Positions 60,786 to 64,000 of a DNA stretch of 64,000 nucleotides are shown here, piece after piece. How positions within the stretch are numbered: position 1 is the stretch's first letter; each line of letters starts with the position of its first letter. A program made the translations under genes and the position numbers. This DNA is from Blautia sp. MSJ-19 (GTDB lineage Bacteria > Bacillota > Clostridia > Lachnospirales > Lachnospiraceae): assembly GCF_018918125.1 (NCBI RefSeq), contig NZ_JAHLQA010000007.1:248001-312000 (forward strand), written 5' to 3'. The notes beneath the pieces are model-generated. The model made no database searches. It was not told the origin of the DNA and worked only from the letters and a program-made list of their open reading frames with translations.

Positions 60786-62294
60786 ATGTCACTCTTAGTA
60801 AAAGTGAATCAGTCAGACAACGTAGCCATCGCTGTCCAGCCTCTGTCCGCGGGATCTGAAGTGGAAGGTATCCACATCAATCAGGATATCCCACAGGCAC
60901 ACAAAGTGGCACTTGCTGACATTCCGAAAGGAAGCCCGGTCATCCGCTACGGCGTAATTCTCGGATACGCTATGAACCCGATCAAACGCGGCGACTGGAT
61001 CAATGAATTCATGCTTGAACTTCCAACTCCGCCATCCGTAGATAATATGGAATTCGGCAAAAACATCGTCACAGATCTGCCTGAACCGCCAGTGACTACT
61101 TTTGAAGGATATGCGAATCCAGACGGCGGCTACGCAGGAACCAGAAACATCCTTGGAATCAGCACCACTGTACAGTGCGTAACCGGTGTCCTGAATGTAG
61201 CAGTCAAAAAAATGAAAGAAGAACTTCTTCCAAAATATCCAAACGTAGACGACATCGTTCCGATCAACCATGCCTACGGCTGTGGTGTGGCGATCAATGC
61301 ACCGGAAGCAAAAGTTCCGATCCGTGCACTGCGCAATCTTGCAAAACATCCGAACTTCGGCGGACAGCTGATGGTAGTCGGACTTGGATGTGAGAAATTC
61401 ACTGTACAGATGCTTCTTGATGAAGCTGACATCACTCCGGACAACGTGATCATTCTTCAGGAGAAGAAAGGCTTTGATGCCATAATCGATGCACTCATGG
61501 AAATGGCAGATAAGAAGCTTGCAATCCTGAATCAGAGAAAACGTGAGACCTTACCTCTTTCCAAACTCTGCATCGGTATGCAGTGCGGCGGAAGTGATGC
61601 ATTCTCCGGTGTGACTGCAAATCCATCAGCAGGATATGCGGCAGATATGCTGGTAAAAGGCGGTGCGACCGTTATGTTCTCCGAAGTAACAGAAGTTCGT
61701 GACGGAGTTCATTATCTTGCAGAACGCTGTGTCAGTGCAGAAGTAAGGGACAAACTTGCATCAGAAATGCGCTGGTATGACCATTACCTTGCAGAAGGAA
61801 ACGTAGACAGAAGCGCAAACCCGACACCTGGAAATAAAAAAGGCGGTCTTTGCAACATCGTAGAAAAAGCGATGGGATCCATTGCGAAATCCGGAACTTC
61901 ACCGATCGTGGAAGTACTTTCTCCGGCAGAGAAACCGAGCAAACATGGTCTGATCTATGCGGCAACACCGGCAAGTGATATTGTCTGTGGCCCGTGTCAG
62001 CTGGCTTCCGGTATCACCCTGCAGGTATTTATGACAGGACGAGGAACGCCATACGGACTGGCAGCAGCTCCGGTCATCAAAGTCTGTTCACGAAATGAAA
62101 TGAAGGCAATGTGGCAGGATCTGATCGATGTCAATGCAGGTCCGATCGCAACAGGTGAAGCTACGATTCAGGAGATCGGTACACAGCTGTTTAATAAGAT
62201 CATTGCAGTGGCAAGTGGAAAAGATCAGTCGTTTGCAGAGAAATACAAACTCCACAACGATCTGTGTATCTTCAACCCGGCCCCGATCACCTGA
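60786..62294 (+). CDS. garD: Galactarate dehydratase
   Basis: A 502-residue enzyme of the GarD/UxaA family that dehydrates galactarate to 5-dehydro-4-deoxy-glucarate, using Fe(II). An N-terminal SAF domain (about 1-85: VAIAVQPLSAGSEV...ALADIPKGSPVIRYG) is followed by the catalytic domains, with GYANPDGGYAGTRN, INHAYGCGVAI, VVGLGCE, and GMQCGGSDAFSGVTANPSAGYAADMLVKGG. AAAGGAGG precedes the ATG. It is followed by gudD, and the family's product feeds the shared aldolase route. Confidence 0.93.
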   Translation: MSLLVKVNQSDNVAIAVQPLSAGSEVEGIHINQDIPQAHKVALADIPKGSPVIRYGVILGYAMNPIKRGDWINEFMLELPTPPSVDNMEFGKNIVTDLPEPPVTTFEGYANPDGGYAGTRNILGISTTVQCVTGVLNVAVKKMKEELLPKYPNVDDIVPINHAYGCGVAINAPEAKVPIRALRNLAKHPNFGGQLMVVGLGCEKFTVQMLLDEADITPDNVIILQEKKGFDAIIDALMEMADKKLAILNQRKRETLPLSKLCIGMQCGGSDAFSGVTANPSAGYAADMLVKGGATVMFSEVTEVRDGVHYLAERCVSAEVRDKLASEMRWYDHYLAEGNVDRSANPTPGNKKGGLCNIVEKAMGSIAKSGTSPIVEVLSPAEKPSKHGLIYAATPASDIVCGPCQLASGITLQVFMTGRGTPYGLAAAPVIKVCSRNEMKAMWQDLIDVNAGPIATGEATIQEIGTQLFNKIIAVASGKDQSFAEKYKLHNDLCIFNPAPIT

Positions 62295-62326
62295 TATTAT
62301 TACCCCCTACACATATATGAAAAGAG

Positions 62327-62366
62327 ACACCAGTACTTTGATTTCAGGTACTGGTGTTTTCTTTTT
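62327..62366 (+). terminator. Intrinsic terminator after garD
   Basis: Perfect 10-bp stem ACACCAGTAC (62327-62336)/GTACTGGTGT (62348-62357) followed by TTTCTTTTT. Confidence 0.92.
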
Positions 62367-62576
62367 ATCACTATAGTTAAAAAAATATCAATTAAGAGCC
62401 GGATTTTATATTTAAGAAGAAAGATTTTCATTTATTTTTTATGAGATTCCAATAAAAACCACAAAAAATGAAAAAAGTGAAATAAAATGCAAAACAAATG
62501 AAACTATAATATTTCAAAAAATGCAAGATTCATTCATGTATAAAAAATGACGATCCTTTCTTGGGTATTCTGCGAA

Positions 62577-62604
62577 TTGAACAAAAACCAGGATTGTTTA
62601 TAAT
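62577..62604 (+). promoter_or_regulatory. Sigma-A promoter of gudD
   Basis: TTGAAC (62577-62582), 16 nt, TATAAT (62599-62604), about 72 nt before gudD. The preceding AT-rich stretch (62370-62576) has no gene; it contains TGCAAAACAAATGAAA (62489-62504), the motif shared with the garR region. Confidence 0.75.
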
Positions 62605-62676
62605 GAAGTACATACAAAACAAACAAAGAAAAACATTGAGGCCGCAATGATTTCAAATATTTTAGGAGGAAGAAAA

Positions 62677-64000
62677 ATGATACCTGTTGTAGAAAAAATG
62701 GAAGTTTTCCCGGTAGCCGGACATGACTGTATGGAATTAAATCTTTCCGGTGCACATGCACCTTACTTCACAAGAAACATCGTCATCCTGACAGATTCAA
62801 ACGGTGTGGAAGGTGTTGGAGAAGTTCCGGGAGGAGAGAAGATCACAAATGCACTTGAGCAGGTAAAAAATCTGGTAATCGGAACAAGCATTGCAGATTA
62901 CAAACAGACACTCAACAAAGTACGTAAATGGCTGGATGAAAATATTAAAGATGACGTGCGTGGATTACAGACATTCGACCTTCGTACAGGAGTACATGTA
63001 GTAACTGCAATCGAAGCACCGCTCCTTGACCTTCTCGGAAAATTCCTGGATGTGCCGGCAGCTGCACTGATGGGTGATGGAATCCAGAGAGAAAGAGTTC
63101 AGTTCTTAAGCTACCTGTTCTACATTGGAGACCGTAAGAAAACAGATCTTCCATATGAAGAAGAACCGGATGCAGAATGTGACTGGTACAGACTTCGTCA
63201 TGAAGAAGCACTTACTCCGGAAGCGATTGTTGCACTTGCAAAAGCAACCCATGAAAAATATGGTTTCGTAGATTTCAAACTCAAAGGCGGCGTACTTGCA
63301 CCAAAGGAAGAGCTGAAAGCAGTTCAGGCAATTAAGAAAGAATTCCCGGATGCAAGAGTTGACCTTGATCCGAACGGATGCTGGAGCCTCAAAGAAGCAC
63401 TGGAGATCGCTCCACAGCTGAAAGAATGCCTGGCTTACTGTGAAGACCCATGCGGTGCTGAAAATGGATTCTCCGGACGTGAAGTTATGGCAGAGTTCAG
63501 ACAGCTTTCCGGAATGCCGACAGCGACCAACATGATCAACACAGACTGGCGTCAGATGCATCACTGCCTGTCACTGCAGAGCGTAGACATCCCGCTTGCA
63601 GATCCACATTTCTGGACCATGAACGGTTCTGTTCGAGTAGGCCAGATGTGCAACGACTTCGGTATGATGTGGGGATGTCATTCCAATAACCACTTCGATG
63701 TCAGTCTTGCAATGGTTGTACAGTGTGCAGCTGCAATTCCTGGAAAGATGAACGGAATCGATACTCACTGGATCTGGCAGGAAGGACGTGAACGTCTGAC
63801 AAAACAGCCGATGGAAATCGTTGACGGATGCATCGATCTTCCAAAGAAAGGCGGTCTTGGCATCGAAGTTGACCGTGAACAGGTTCTTAAAGCACATAAA
63901 CTTTACATGGACAACTGCCTGGGAGCACGTGATGATGCAAAAGGTATGCAGTATCTGATCCCGGGATGGAAATTCGACAACAAACGTCCATGCCTTGTAA
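62677..64000 (+). CDS. gudD: Glucarate dehydratase, 3' end cut by window
   Basis: An enolase-superfamily enzyme that dehydrates D-glucarate to 5-dehydro-4-deoxy-glucarate, needing Mg(II). It starts [20 protein letters not shown] with AGGAGG upstream. Visible features: [11 protein letters not shown], the KLKGG segment (FKLKGGVL), metal ligands around [10 protein letters not shown] and [18 protein letters not shown] and [10 protein letters not shown] with the catalytic His and Asp region. 441 codons are present and the last visible residues, FDNKRPCLV, match the family C-terminus, so only one or two codons and the stop lie outside the window. Confidence 0.94.
   Translation, partial: MIPVVEKMEVFPVAGHDCMELNLSGAHAPYFTRNIVILTDSNGVEGVGEVPGGEKITNALEQVKNLVIGTSIADYKQTLNKVRKWLDENIKDDVRGLQTFDLRTGVHVVTAIEAPLLDLLGKFLDVPAAALMGDGIQRERVQFLSYLFYIGDRKKTDLPYEEEPDAECDWYRLRHEEALTPEAIVALAKATHEKYGFVDFKLKGGVLAPKEELKAVQAIKKEFPDARVDLDPNGCWSLKEALEIAPQLKECLAYCEDPCGAENGFSGREVMAEFRQLSGMPTATNMINTDWRQMHHCLSLQSVDIPLADPHFWTMNGSVRVGQMCNDFGMMWGCHSNNHFDVSLAMVVQCAAAIPGKMNGIDTHWIWQEGRERLTKQPMEIVDGCIDLPKKGGLGIEVDREQVLKAHKLYMDNCLGARDDAKGMQYLIPGWKFDNKRPCLV

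Noticed and set aside
1-64000. tRNA genes, CRISPR arrays, complete insertion sequences or prophage genes
   Set aside because: None was seen by reading. No regular spaced repeats, transposase with terminal repeats, or phage structural genes are present.

Overview
The window looks like chromosomal DNA from a mid-GC Gram-positive gut anaerobe of the family Lachnospiraceae (Clostridia). The reasons are AGGAGG-type ribosome binding sites and sigma-A promoters throughout, the murA-ftsQ-ftsZ and infC-rpmI-rplT gene orders, and many families typical of that group (DUF1540, DUF4364, DUF1836, DUF5685, DUF1002, cell-wall-binding repeats, meso-diaminopimelate dehydrogenase). No tRNA, rRNA, CRISPR array, prophage or complete insertion sequence was seen. 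Genus level is inference only.

Layout. 1-5.8 kb: end of a cell-division cluster (murA, ftsQ, ftsZ), a small Cys-rich DUF1540 gene, and the translation operon infC-rpmI-rplT behind an attenuated leader, with infC starting at AUU. 5.8-11.4 kb: a branched-chain amino-acid ABC transporter (livJ-H-M-G-F) and a cytidylate-kinase-like gene. 11.4-22.3 kb: housekeeping and envelope genes (polysaccharide deacetylase, DUF624 protein, TIGR01212 radical SAM protein, DUF4364, rarA, a YerC-type regulator, an amidase fused to a serine beta-lactamase-like domain, a triple SH3-repeat protein, DUF1836, pcrA). 22.3-25.7 kb: a phospholipid operon (PAP2, flippase-like protein, pssA, psd). 26-32.4 kb: an RlmD/RlmCD-type rRNA methyltransferase, a zinc/cadmium efflux module (HMA carrier, P1B-ATPase, ArsR sensor, palindromic operator), a HAD hydrolase and an XdhC-like protein with reversed domain order. 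32.4-42.2 kb: DUF1002 protein, RlmI-like methyltransferase, a zinc-ribbon/DUF5685/J-protein operon, ddh, and two secreted NlpC/P60-type cell-wall hydrolases, one behind a WalR-like box.

42.2-54.9 kb is the most unusual part. It holds a polar amino-acid ABC transporter and a cobalamin-riboswitch-controlled operon: a nickel/peptide-type ABC transporter, an extra structured leader before its binding-protein gene, and an orphan type-1 periplasmic-binding protein at the end. The intergenic gaps here carry four copies of a roughly 130-nt repeat. Each copy has a hairpin whose stem covaries between copies while its loop keeps the pattern GGC(N)A. There is also a GC-rich structured spacer, an Rpn-type nuclease gene and a truncated gene remnant.

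54.9-64 kb is a sugar-acid island: garR, a PrpR-type regulator with a degenerate AAA+ domain, a GltD-like flavoprotein, a LysR regulator, garD and gudD (its last codon or codons lie beyond the window). The lysR-garD gap contains an imperfect inverted repeat of about 365 nt.

The genes fit together as core growth machinery (division, translation, envelope, lipids) interspersed with nutrient uptake (amino acids, a possible cobalt- or corrinoid-related ligand) and catabolism of galactarate and glucarate to tartronate semialdehyde and glycerate.
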